Source: Melioribacter roseus (GTDB lineage: Bacteria; Bacteroidota; Ignavibacteria; Ignavibacteriales; Melioribacteraceae). From it: DNA of 45,426 nt. Below, piece by piece: positions 8,362 through 16,582 of this stretch; position 1 is the first letter of the stretch; each line of letters begins with the position of its first letter. Under the pieces are notes generated by a model. That model was not told the origin of the DNA. It did no database searches and saw nothing but the letters and a program-made list of their open reading frames with translations. The DNA lies in contig DYLN01000006.1 of the NCBI GenBank assembly GCA_020722085.1, positions 11,978-57,403 on the forward strand. The letters are read 5' to 3'. Made by a program: the position numbers and the translations under genes.

Positions 8362-8805
8362 TTATGAAAGATTCGGGATTTCTATGGGTCTGACAGCAAA
8401 CGGATTAATAATTTTAATGCCTTTAATAGTTTGTTTGGAATTAAGATCATCTGTAATTACCGCCGCACACTTAGCAGTATCTGCAGCAGCAATTATCAGA
8501 GCATCCCAAAAGGAAATTTTATGAAGTATGTTTATATCGATAGCATCTTTTATTATTTCGGGGGTTATGTGAACAATCTCTATCTTCTCAAAACTTGTAA
8601 TTATCTCTTTAACCACAGCCGGACTCGCATTCATTTTTTTTGTAGCCGCCACATAAAATTCCTCTAGTACCTGAGTAGATATAACACATGAATTTTGGGA
8701 AATTAGTTTTTTAAGAAGCAGGCGAGCTTTTTTCTGTTTAGATCGGTTAAACTTATCAAGGGTGTAAACGAGAATGTTTGTATCTATGAAAAATTTATTT
8801 TTCAT
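8362..8805 (-). CDS. PIN-domain toxin (VapC-like)
   Basis: A 147-residue PIN-domain protein. The acidic metal site of the fold is complete: FIDTN (Asp8), QVLEEF (Glu48), SFWDALI (Asp101) and ITDDL (Asp119/120). PIN toxins are Mg2+-dependent ribonucleases that usually cut tRNA or rRNA. The start overlaps the last 11 bp of the antitoxin gene, a typical coupling in type II toxin-antitoxin pairs with the antitoxin first. Nothing in the sequence suggests inactivation. The RNA target cannot be told from sequence. Confidence 0.9.
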   Translation of the reverse strand: MKNKFFIDTNILVYTLDKFNRSKQKKARLLLKKLISQNSCVISTQVLEEFYVAATKKMNASPAVVKEIITSFEKIEIVHITPEIIKDAIDINILHKISFWDALIIAAADTAKCAAVITDDLNSKQTIKGIKIINPFAVRPIEIPNLS

Positions 8806-9019
8806 ACAAATCTTTTCTTGCCCATCTTTTTCCCCTTGAATTCGCCCCTGCTCTGTCCATTAACAAATAGCAGTAGTCAAGCCAATCGGTTTTATTTTGA
8901 GAAATTTCTCTGGCAAGAAGCTCTCTTATTAAATCATTTAAGGATTTTCCGCGTTTCTGCGCATATTTCCGGCTCTTTTTTAACAGTCCTTCATCAAATG
9001 ATAGAGTTACATTAGGCAT
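8795..9019 (-). CDS. Antitoxin, ribbon-helix-helix type
   Basis: A 74-residue protein beginning PNVTLSFDEGLLKKSRKYAQ, followed by KRGKSLNDLIRELLAREI: a short beta-strand then two helices, as in ribbon-helix-helix antitoxins. The C-terminal part (DWLDYCYLLMDRAGANSRG) would wrap and neutralise the toxin. It precedes and overlaps the PIN toxin gene. As in other such pairs it probably binds its own promoter in the 9020-9169 gap, which also faces a divergent gene. Confidence 0.85.
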   Translation of the reverse strand: MPNVTLSFDEGLLKKSRKYAQKRGKSLNDLIRELLAREISQNKTDWLDYCYLLMDRAGANSRGKRWARKDLYEK

Positions 9020-9169
9020 ATTTTAACCATTTTTAATTACACATATTATGTGAAAAATAACTATTTTGTTCCCGCCTGTCAAATAGTTTTAGGGAACACA
9101 GGTGTAAAGTGCTGCATCAAACATATAAAATTATTTTTTATAAGGAATTATTTTTCTTCTTCGAAAAAA

Positions 9170-9661
9170 ATGAAAGAGCTAAATTTTAATCCTAAAAAAT
9201 CGACACAGGAATTTCGGGACAACTATAAACTGCACGACCTTGCAGAAGAAGTTGGATTAAATTTGCTTGTACAGTGGGGATTTAATTTCGAGAGTTTCGG
9301 AAAGGATAGAAGATACGAGAAACTATGGGAAAAAGGAGAAGATAAGCCGGATATGATAATCACTTATAACGGGAAGTCTGCACTGCTGGACTGGAAGGGA
9401 AAGCAGTCAAAAGGCTGGCTTGTAAACGAGCGGGCTGTTAAAGCTTACGAAAACTGGGAACGTAAACTTAAGATGAAAGTAATTGTCTGTTTCTTTGTTT
9501 TTAATTCAAGTAAAATTCTTGAAGATAGAAGATTTGCGGTAGTCGGTATTCATCCATTTGTTGGATCAAAAAATAAACAGTGGGATAATAATAAAACTGT
9601 AGAATTTGCCGACAAACTGCCGGTATTCAATAAAGAAAATTTAATTTCACTATTTGAATAA
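9170..9661 (+). CDS. Putative PD-(D/E)XK-fold nuclease-like protein
   Basis: I take the start at MKELNFNPKKS (9170), giving 163 residues. The frame stays open upstream to 9050, but that extension is Cys/hydrophobic-rich and poorly protein-like. No good ribosome site precedes either start. The core has KPDMIITYNGKSALLDWKGK, which fits a PD-(D/E)XK active site: Pro60-Asp61, then Asp74-Trp-Lys76 after a beta-hairpin, with a possible early Glu in LHDLAEEVG. That fold covers restriction enzymes, resolvases and RNA/DNA nucleases. The ending LPVFNKENLISLFE is hydrophobic. It diverges from the toxin-antitoxin pair and is 5 bp from a helical-repeat gene. The family is not recognised; nuclease activity is inferred from the motif alone. 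Confidence 0.6.
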   Translation: MKELNFNPKKSTQEFRDNYKLHDLAEEVGLNLLVQWGFNFESFGKDRRYEKLWEKGEDKPDMIITYNGKSALLDWKGKQSKGWLVNERAVKAYENWERKLKMKVIVCFFVFNSSKILEDRRFAVVGIHPFVGSKNKQWDNNKTVEFADKLPVFNKENLISLFE

Positions 9662-9666
9662 CTGTT

Positions 9667-10209
9667 ATGACGAATGAGAACCTTTATAGACAAATAGAAG
9701 ATAAATTCAGGAACTCATCCTCTTCCGGCGAGCTGTTTGATGCTTTCCAAACGGCTCTTCAGAACAAGATTTCGGACGCCGATATTTATAAAATTCTTCT
9801 TGCCAATCCCAATTTAACCAACGAAGAAATTATGATGTTCACGGAAAAACTGGCTCTGGAATTTCCTCAGTTTAAATACGATTTTTATATGTGGACAGCA
9901 CAGGTGTTTGAAAACAATTTGTTTGATGTCAACTCAATAGAGAACTCGCATAACTATTATGTTAAAGCATGCTCTGCAAAACCCACTGAATGCGAGCCGC
10001 TCCTCAGATTAATCGGTCTGTATAACTATGATCTCGATTTACCTCTTAACACAATAATTATAGAAAATGTTTTAGAGCGCGCTGCCGCTGTAAATTTGAA
10101 AAGCAGAGTTTATTTTGCATTAGCCGAACATTTTAAGAAAACCGGTAACTGTGAGATGGAAAAAATTTATCTGGAACTTGCTGAGAAAGCTGCTAAAAAT
10201 GAAAAATAA
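9667..10209 (+). CDS. Hypothetical helical-repeat (TPR-like) protein
   Basis: A 180-residue, all-helical, soluble protein. The C-terminal part reads like two or three TPR-type hairpins (NSHNYYVKACSAKPTECEPLLRLIGLY; RVYFALAEHFKKTGNCEMEKIYLELAEKAAK). No signal peptide. It follows the PD-(D/E)XK-like gene by 5 bp, so the two are almost certainly co-translated and perhaps partners. It ends only 5 bp from the convergent patatin gene, leaving no room for a terminator between them. No family recognised. Confidence 0.7.
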   Translation: MTNENLYRQIEDKFRNSSSSGELFDAFQTALQNKISDADIYKILLANPNLTNEEIMMFTEKLALEFPQFKYDFYMWTAQVFENNLFDVNSIENSHNYYVKACSAKPTECEPLLRLIGLYNYDLDLPLNTIIIENVLERAAAVNLKSRVYFALAEHFKKTGNCEMEKIYLELAEKAAKNEK

Positions 10210-10214
10210 ACATA

Positions 10215-12947
10215 TCAATAATAATAGCCGATAGTGAAATAAAAGAAAGTAGGCCCCCACACAATTGTGTTTTTGGGTAAAGTATTAGCTAAGTAAAAAC
10301 TCTTTCCTATTGAAAAATCCACCGGACCAATGGGAGTATCGAAAGAAAGAGCCGTGCCTATTCCATGTCGTAAATCTTTCAGACGAATTTGCACTCTTTC
10401 ATCCCATATCGAGCCCAGATCATAGCGGGCTTTTATATACGTATCAAAGAAAATTTTTGTAGGAAGTTTTAATCTATATTCTAACGAAGAAATAAAAATC
10501 TGTCTGCCCCTAAATTCATTATCCCGGAATCCGTAAAATGAGGATTGACCACCGAATGAAAATTGCTCGGAAAGGGGAAGGGTGTTATCTGCAAAACCTG
10601 CAGCAATACGGGCATCAAAAACATTACTTTCATTAATGTTGAAATAGCTCTTGTAATCAAGATAAGCTTTGGTATAACCAATGTCGCCGCCAAATGCCGC
10701 TTGCGCAGTTTCGTAATATGCTTTTAACAGTGAACCGCTTGCGGGATACGGATATTCATTTTGTGTATCAATTGATAATGTTGCTCTTAGACTGGCAATA
10801 TCTACTTTGCCGGTTACGCCGGTGTAATTATATTTACTCTTAATTTGATCTCTCTGGTACTTTGCTTCAATAATCAGATTGCCGAGTTTTTGAACCTGGG
10901 TACCGATTCCAAACGAGCCGCCGTAATAAATTTGTCTGTACTCGCCAGTTTTAGATCTTGAAAAACGATTAGGTGCACTTACCGAGTCGTTTTTGTAAAC
11001 ATTCACATCATTAAACTCATAAAACGCTCTCAGTTTGTAAGTGAAGTACGAATCGAATATGCGGTTTGCTTTGTGTTCAAGAATATAAGAGCGGTTTCTT
11101 AAACCGCCGAAGATAATTGCCCCAAGCTCGGTACCAGTACCGAAAAGATTTTCGTCGCGGATATCGAGCGACAACTGTGTTTGATTCTCGTTATCGATTC
11201 TCATCCCAAAACGAAGAACACTTGAAGGTTTTTCATCTACGTCAATCGTCAAAATATTTTTGCCGTTTTTTTTAGCAACTAGAAGCTCTATATCGTCGAA
11301 TAAATTTGTGCTTGTTAAGTTTATTAATCCCTGCTCTGCCGCAGAGTATTTGAAAAAGTCACCCTCCCGCAGTTTAAAATCCCGTGTAATAATCTGCGGC
11401 TTGGTTTTATACAGCCCTTTAAGAACCACTTCTGAAATCATTCCTTCGGTTAAATCAATTGTAAGCAAGTTTGTTTGGGGATTGAAATTTATTTTATCTA
11501 TCCTTGCCAGGGAATATCCTGCTTTTTTGTAACTGCTTAAAATTTCCAGTGCAGCCTGCAGTACCCGGTTTGAATTAAAAGGTTTGTTCAATAATTGAAG
11601 GGTATACCCTTCAATTTCGTCATAAGGAAAAAGCGAAACGCCGTTGATCTCTATTTTATTTACGGAAGGATTTTTTTTCTCCTCAAGTCTTATAGCCGAA
11701 TAGCCATTCTTCTGAATAATCTTAGCCGATAGGTACTCATAATCTCCGGTTTCAAACAAACGGTTTAAGTCGAATAAAAGTTGATAACTGCTTACAGAAT
11801 CATGCCCGGCATACTTTTCAAAAAAATTTATTTCGTCTTCGGAAGGATTTTCAGGAAGAACAGGATTATGGATAAAAAATTCTTTTTCGTCAATCTTTTT
11901 TTCAAATTCTTCTTTTATTTTTTTCTTGATTAACGCCGCTGCAGAATCTGCTTTAATATAGCCGCTGTTAATTAGGTCTTTTATATTGCTGAAATCAGTA
12001 TTTTTTCTATCGTCAAGACGAGGAGTAATAACCACATCTGCCATTTCAAGCTGCTGTTCATTGAGAATTTTCATCGGTATGCTTACAAGCTGATCAGCAA
12101 TTATCCAGGGATATTTCAATTCGGAACTTGTGTAAAGAGGACTGGGCGTATTGCAGGCAATTACTATATCGCAGCCGTCGTCCTTCAGCGGTTTTACAGG
12201 AATATTTTCAACCAAGCCGCCGTCCACAAGCATGAGAGAATCTTTCTTTACAGGAGGAAGAAGAAACGTTACACTGGAACTTGCACGCATGGCTAAACTT
12301 AGAGAGCCGCTGCTTAGCAAAACTTCATTGCCGGTAATTAAATCTGTACTGACTGCACGAAATTTATAGAGCAAACTATCGAATGACGAATCTGTCGAAA
12401 GCGGTGCATTTAACGTAACCAAGGTCAAAAAGTTTGCTACGCGCTGGCCTGTTGTTAACGATTTGGGAATAACAAGATTGAATCCGTCAAGTCTAAAAGT
12501 AAGGAGTGCTTTATCTTCGGTAACCTTTTGGTCGATGAATAATTGATTTCTATCTGTCTGTTGAGTTGAAAAGAATTCATTCCAGTTCGTTGCATTTACA
12601 ATTGAGTCAATGTCGTAAATAGTATAACCCGAACAAAAAAGTCCACCCACAATACTACCCATACTCGTACCGGTAACCTCGTCAATAGGTATATGATTTT
12701 CTAAAAGGGCTTTTAAAATTCCGATTTGGGAAAGCGACCTTGCGCCGCCGCCGCTTAAAGCTATTCCAATTTTGGGCTGATAAGAAGAAACTTTTTTAGT
12801 AAGTCCAAAAGGTAGATTTTCAGTTTGAAGTTTTAATGAAAGAACTTTTGTTTGCGCTGTGCATAATGCTTGAAAAGTAAAAATAAATATTAACACTCTT
12901 CTAAAATATGTACACATAGCGCAAACAAAAATGTTAAGTGAACTCAT
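10215..12947 (-). CDS. Patatin-like phospholipase fused to POTRA/outer-membrane barrel (PlpD-type)
   Basis: A 910-residue protein. The start at 12947 has AGGAAA seven bases upstream. A hydrophobic export signal ends ...ALCTAQ. The patatin domain (~58-330) shows GIALSGGGARSLSQIG (oxyanion loop, with Ser where Gly is usual after GGGAR), the nucleophile elbow GTSMGSIVGG (Ser95) and LVDGGLVENIPV (catalytic Asp ~242). Next come one or two POTRA-like modules (VNKIEINGVSLF; ISEVVLKGLYKTKPQIITRDFKLREGDFF). The Omp85/BamA-like barrel fills ~570-910, with FSFGGQSSFYGFRDNEFRG and a terminal aromatic FTIGYYY. Proteins of this layout are self-displayed lipases (type Vd, as PlpD). Substrate specificity is not evident. 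It is preceded by GC-rich repeats and is probably transcribed alone. Confidence 0.92.
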   Translation of the reverse strand: MSSLNIFVCAMCTYFRRVLIFIFTFQALCTAQTKVLSLKLQTENLPFGLTKKVSSYQPKIGIALSGGGARSLSQIGILKALLENHIPIDEVTGTSMGSIVGGLFCSGYTIYDIDSIVNATNWNEFFSTQQTDRNQLFIDQKVTEDKALLTFRLDGFNLVIPKSLTTGQRVANFLTLVTLNAPLSTDSSFDSLLYKFRAVSTDLITGNEVLLSSGSLSLAMRASSSVTFLLPPVKKDSLMLVDGGLVENIPVKPLKDDGCDIVIACNTPSPLYTSSELKYPWIIADQLVSIPMKILNEQQLEMADVVITPRLDDRKNTDFSNIKDLINSGYIKADSAAALIKKKIKEEFEKKIDEKEFFIHNPVLPENPSEDEINFFEKYAGHDSVSSYQLLFDLNRLFETGDYEYLSAKIIQKNGYSAIRLEEKKNPSVNKIEINGVSLFPYDEIEGYTLQLLNKPFNSNRVLQAALEILSSYKKAGYSLARIDKINFNPQTNLLTIDLTEGMISEVVLKGLYKTKPQIITRDFKLREGDFFKYSAAEQGLINLTSTNLFDDIELLVAKKNGKNILTIDVDEKPSSVLRFGMRIDNENQTQLSLDIRDENLFGTGTELGAIIFGGLRNRSYILEHKANRIFDSYFTYKLRAFYEFNDVNVYKNDSVSAPNRFSRSKTGEYRQIYYGGSFGIGTQVQKLGNLIIEAKYQRDQIKSKYNYTGVTGKVDIASLRATLSIDTQNEYPYPASGSLLKAYYETAQAAFGGDIGYTKAYLDYKSYFNINESNVFDARIAAGFADNTLPLSEQFSFGGQSSFYGFRDNEFRGRQIFISSLEYRLKLPTKIFFDTYIKARYDLGSIWDERVQIRLKDLRHGIGTALSFDTPIGPVDFSIGKSFYLANTLPKNTIVWGPTFFYFTIGYYY

Positions 12948-12972
12948 AACGTTTCCTGATGGTTCAGTTAAT

Positions 12973-13250
12973 GGTCAAGTCGTCAGACCCCGACGGACTC
13001 TGGCGAGGAAACCCCGACCCTACACCGTTTTCTCAACAAATCGTGGGCTGTAGGGGCTGGTCGCCAGACTTCGGTCGAAGACTCCGCCCGTCTCGTGACT
13101 TCGTCACGGACGAGGTCACGGATTGGAGTCCACGGACTCTAACGAGCGAACTCTGACAAGGTTTCCCCGCCCGCTATTATTTCTGCGTTTTGTGATTCGG
13201 TCGAGTCGTCAGACCCCGACGGACCCTGGCGAGGAAACCTTGACCCTACA
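12973..13250. repeat. GC-rich intergenic island with two ~52-bp direct repeats
   Basis: The segments 12973-13024 and 13199-13250 are direct repeats, nearly identical over 52 bp with about four differences. Both start GGTC(A/G)AGTCGTCAGACC and end GACCCTACA. Between them are more palindromic pieces: TTCGGTCGAA (13074-13083) and GTGACTTCGTCAC (13095-13107), a perfect 5-bp hairpin. The 339-bp gap between yidC and the patatin gene contains nothing else; the short open frames across it are not protein-like. A related sequence is at 24446-24678. Confidence 0.75.
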
Positions 13251-13286
13251 TTCCACAATTTCAACAGGGTCGGGATTACACCGATT

Positions 13287-15152
13287 TTATCTTTTTTTAT
13301 AAGCAGATTTTTTCTGTGCATGCGCTTGCTTCTCAGCCGCTTCCATCATTCTTGCCATAAATCCGCTTTTTTTCTTTTTAGGATCTTTTACCGGAACTAG
13401 CTCACCGTCAGTTTTGGAATGATTAACAAAATATTGCTGAATAATAGAAAGCAAATTGAACATGAGATAATATATGTTAAGTCCAGAAGGAAAACCCATA
13501 AAAAGCGCCGTAAACATAATCGGCATAACATAAACAAGGGCTTTTTGTGAAGGATCTTTCGTGCTCATCTTCTGCTGAATAAACATCGTAACTCCGAGAA
13601 GCAGTGCTGTCCCGCTGATTATATCCACTCCGAAAATCGGAATCTTAAACGGCAGTCTATAAATAACATCAGGCGAAGCCAGATCGTGAATCCATAAGAA
13701 AAACGGTTTTTGCCTGATTTCAATTGTTACTTTAAATAAACTCCACAGAGCGATTAAAATTGGCATCTGCAGCAACATCGGCAGGCATCCGCCCATTGGA
13801 TTTATTCCATAGGTCGAATATAATTTCATTGTTTCTTTTTGAATGCGCTGCTGATCGTCTTTATATTTCTCTTTTATTTCTGCTATCTTTGGCTGCAAAA
13901 GCTGCATCTTTTTCATCGACTTGTAACTTTGTTTTGTAAGCGGATGCAGCGCAAGTTTTATTAGAATAGAGAAGACAATTATTACCAATCCGTAATTTGG
14001 AATAAAGCTGTGAAGAAATTTAAATAAAGGAAGAAAAATATATTCTGAAATAGGTCTAATAATAAAAGTTAATCCGAGAAAACTTCCAAAATCAAAAATA
14101 GATTGAAAATTTTGATTGTATGATTTAAGTATGTCATAATCTATCGGTCCGAGATAAAGCAGAAAAGAATTTTTCTGGAAAGCAAGATTCTTAAAAGGAA
14201 TTTTCAAACTTGCACTGTAGATTTCCCTGGAGCCTTCGCCTATTGTTAAATGTTTACCTTCAATATAAGCTCCGCCTTCCTCACTTGGATTTTTAGGCTC
14301 AAGAATCATCGCAAAATATTTACTCTTTATTGCAACCCAATCAACTTTTCCGTTAAGATCCCTTGTAATAGGCTCATTAGGAGATTTAGCATCGATAGAC
14401 AACAGTTCGCCGCCGGAAAACACACTTGCATCAGAATATGCAGCTTCATCTACGGAATTTTTTTCAGTGAAATTAACCCCGTTAGACCAGACTACATCGT
14501 ATCTAAAACTGCTGATTACATCCTGCATATTTTTAAGTTCAATATCAACATTGGAAGCGTAGTTGTCTGCATAAAATGTAAAGTGCTTTATTACAACGCT
14601 GTTATTCCGGGATGTGTAAGTAAAGTTGATACTTAATGAATCGTTATTCTTAATTCTGTAATAATAATTTGTTTTATCGGGATTGAAATCCAGTACAGCG
14701 GTGTTTACCAGTTTTCCTTCTTTTGTTACGAATATGATATTAAAGTCACCGCCTTCTACAGAATTAATCAACTGAACGTGACGGTTATAGAAATCCGTTG
14801 TATCGAACTCATTATAATACCATGTATTATATTCTTTCAGGTAATATTTTCTTATACGGGCACCTTTTGAGGTAAGCTCAATTTTGGCAAGATCCGTTTC
14901 AATGGTAATTACTTTCTCCGGTATCTCTCCCGCTTTGAATTCAGATGTATCTTTTACAGTTGCAGCAATCTTGCCGGACTGTATCTGCTTCGATGTTTTC
15001 AACGTATCTTTCAGATTTACGGTATCAGAGGCAACTTTCGTAGTATCTGTTTGTTCCGGAAGCTGCTGTGGTGGTTTTGGAGAATTAAAATAAAGCCAAA
15101 TTACAAGAATGATTCCAATAAGAGTAAAAGCAATTACAGTTTGTTTATCCAT
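13287..15152 (-). CDS. yidC: Membrane protein insertase YidC
   Basis: A 621-residue protein of the YidC/Oxa1 family. TM1 is at ~6-25 (VIAFTLIGIILVIWLYF), the large periplasmic P1 domain at ~80-345, and the conserved insertase core follows (LHSFIPNYGLVIIVFSILIK, ALHPLTKQSYKSMKKMQLLQ, STYGINPMGGCLPMLLQMPI). The tail is Lys-rich (KDPKKKKSGF; KKSAYKKR), as in many YidCs that bind ribosomes. The groove arginine of E. coli is a lysine here (LIKLALHPLT), which is usual in Bacteroidota. It inserts and folds inner-membrane proteins with or without SecYEG. The frame starts 33 bp after yidD with GGAAA before the ATG, as last gene of rpmH-rnpA-yidD-yidC. Confidence 0.97.
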   Translation of the reverse strand: MDKQTVIAFTLIGIILVIWLYFNSPKPPQQLPEQTDTTKVASDTVNLKDTLKTSKQIQSGKIAATVKDTSEFKAGEIPEKVITIETDLAKIELTSKGARIRKYYLKEYNTWYYNEFDTTDFYNRHVQLINSVEGGDFNIIFVTKEGKLVNTAVLDFNPDKTNYYYRIKNNDSLSINFTYTSRNNSVVIKHFTFYADNYASNVDIELKNMQDVISSFRYDVVWSNGVNFTEKNSVDEAAYSDASVFSGGELLSIDAKSPNEPITRDLNGKVDWVAIKSKYFAMILEPKNPSEEGGAYIEGKHLTIGEGSREIYSASLKIPFKNLAFQKNSFLLYLGPIDYDILKSYNQNFQSIFDFGSFLGLTFIIRPISEYIFLPLFKFLHSFIPNYGLVIIVFSILIKLALHPLTKQSYKSMKKMQLLQPKIAEIKEKYKDDQQRIQKETMKLYSTYGINPMGGCLPMLLQMPILIALWSLFKVTIEIRQKPFFLWIHDLASPDVIYRLPFKIPIFGVDIISGTALLLGVTMFIQQKMSTKDPSQKALVYVMPIMFTALFMGFPSGLNIYYLMFNLLSIIQQYFVNHSKTDGELVPVKDPKKKKSGFMARMMEAAEKQAHAQKKSAYKKR

Positions 15153-15185
15153 TAAAATTTTCCGATTTAGTAGACTTTAGCTGAA

Positions 15186-15395
15186 TTATTCAAGGGGATC
15201 ATAACCGCCTTTATTAAATGGGTTACACCTCAAAACTCTCCATGCTGCTTTCACCCCTCCTTTAACCACACCGTATTTCTGAAACGCTTGAACTGCATAC
15301 TCAGAACATGTAGGATAAAACCTGCAAGAGGGAGGAAACAATGGAGATATTAATTTCTGATAAAGCTTAATGAGCCATATAAACAAATACTTCAT
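15186..15395 (-). CDS. yidD: Membrane protein insertion efficiency factor YidD
   Basis: A 69-residue protein covering the whole family: an amphipathic N-terminal helix ([17 protein letters not shown]), then the conserved cysteines in [14 protein letters not shown] and the third in [13 protein letters not shown]. It assists YidC-dependent insertion at the inner membrane. The ATG follows the rnpA stop (TAG) by a single base, so translation is coupled to rnpA. Confidence 0.97.
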   Translation of the reverse strand: MKYLFIWLIKLYQKLISPLFPPSCRFYPTCSEYAVQAFQKYGVVKGGVKAAWRVLRCNPFNKGGYDPLE

Positions 15396-15396
15396 G

Positions 15397-15819
15397 CTAT
15401 AAACGACTTCTTATCTTTTTCATCAGTTCAACTACATCCGGCAAAACATCAGCGAGTGAAATTTTTTTGTTGTTTTTTTGATTAATCTTATTCGGTAAAA
15501 AGGCAACATATAGTAAAATATTCTTTTCTTCGGCACACGAAACCAAAATATCTTTATTCAATCTGTATGATTCTTTCAACAATCTTTTTAACCGGTTTCT
15601 CCACACTGCATTACCAGCTTTTTTAGATACACCAAACCCAGCTTTGACACTCCCCCCTGAAACAGACGGAACCGGTTGAGCCGGAGTAACTTTATCTGCA
15701 AAGAACAAAGCCTTTATTTTGAAATTATCTGAAATCTCAACTTTTCCGGCTTTATACAATAATTCAAAATCTTTGGTGTTTTTGATTCTTTCCTTTGAGG
15801 AAAGACTATGCTTTTTCAA
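15397..15819 (-). CDS. rnpA: Ribonuclease P protein component
   Basis: A 140-residue basic protein. Family features: an N-terminal [14 protein letters not shown] segment, [27 protein letters not shown] carrying the RNR signature that binds pre-tRNA and P RNA, and a C-terminal helix [11 protein letters not shown]. It is slightly longer than usual, with a [12 protein letters not shown] loop before the core. It starts with TTG directly after the TAA of rpmH (TAATTG), so expression depends on rpmH translation. With the RNA subunit it matures tRNA 5' ends. Confidence 0.95.
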   Translation of the reverse strand: MKKHSLSSKERIKNTKDFELLYKAGKVEISDNFKIKALFFADKVTPAQPVPSVSGGSVKAGFGVSKKAGNAVWRNRLKRLLKESYRLNKDILVSCAEEKNILLYVAFLPNKINQKNNKKISLADVLPDVVELMKKIRSRL

Positions 15820-15978
<159 letters not shown>

Positions 15979-16005
15979 TTATTATTAAAGAAATCGAAAA
16001 TTAGT

Positions 16006-16035
16006 AAAATATGCCTAATAAACAAAATAAGACAA
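16006..16035 (-). promoter_or_regulatory. Weak candidate promoter for rpmH operon
   Basis: On the minus strand TTGTCT (16030-16035) and TATTTT (16006-16011) are 18 bases apart and would start transcription about 30 bases before rpmH. Both hexamers deviate from consensus, and in this phylum promoters may differ, so this is tentative. Confidence 0.3.
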
Positions 16036-16420
16036 CTAACTGCCCTATAGCCGCCAGCAAAAAAGCAATTTAGTCAATGGATAAATGTTTATAAAAACAG
16101 AAGGCGGCAATTCGGAAAGACAGCCCAGCCGAGTACTGTTTCCCAAACCACCGCCGCTACAGTAGAAAGCTTAAATTTGAGGGTTAATTTTTTTGCTTTC
16201 TTAAAGAGGGTGCTTATTTACTTAATATAAGCCAAACTATGTGCCATAAAGTTAATCACTGATTTGCTTCATTTTCGAATATTTTGTGTCGTTACGTTTC
16301 CGTTTTTTGTTTCATTCTGAAATGCAATATTAAAATAAGACGTAGAATGCTCGTCTTCTGAGTCTGGGGTGAGGGTGTTATATTCTTAATAGACATCATT
16401 AAATGGAACTGCTAAAATCA

Positions 16421-16450
16421 AAAACCCGGTCCTCGTGAGACCGGGGTTTT
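16421..16450. terminator. Bidirectional rho-independent terminator
   Basis: AAAACCCGGTC (16421-16431) pairs with GACCGGGGTTTT (16439-16450) around a CTCGTGA loop; one G bulges. A-rich and T-rich flanks on both sides make it work in either direction. It lies downstream of the large adhesin gene (minus strand) and most likely ends its transcript. Confidence 0.8.
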
Positions 16451-16525
16451 AGATTTGTGTATTGTTTGTAGATTGAGGATATCTCAATCCTACTCTAATT
16501 TTGATTATTTACAACCGAGTATCTT

Positions 16526-16577
16526 GAAAACCTCCGAGGTTTTGATGTGCAAGTTGATGGTAAACCTCGGAGGTTTC
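16526..16577. repeat. AACCTC(C/G)GAGGTT inverted repeat pair
   Basis: AAAACCTCCGAGGTTTT (16527-16543) and AAACCTCGGAGGTTT (16562-16576) are each near-palindromes and are reverse complements of each other across 15 bases. The pair sits 6 bases after the adhesin stop codon. It may be part of the transcript end structure or a dispersed palindromic repeat. Confidence 0.65.
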
Positions 16578-16582
16578 GATTA

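Noticed and set aside
12959-13321. Two short open frames (plus and minus) over the gap between yidC and the patatin gene
   Set aside because: They are made of the GC-rich repeat units, have no ribosome site and no protein-like composition.
16103-16155. RNase P RNA, tmRNA, SRP RNA or B12 riboswitch
   Set aside because: None of the conserved landmark sequences of these RNAs is present on either strand.
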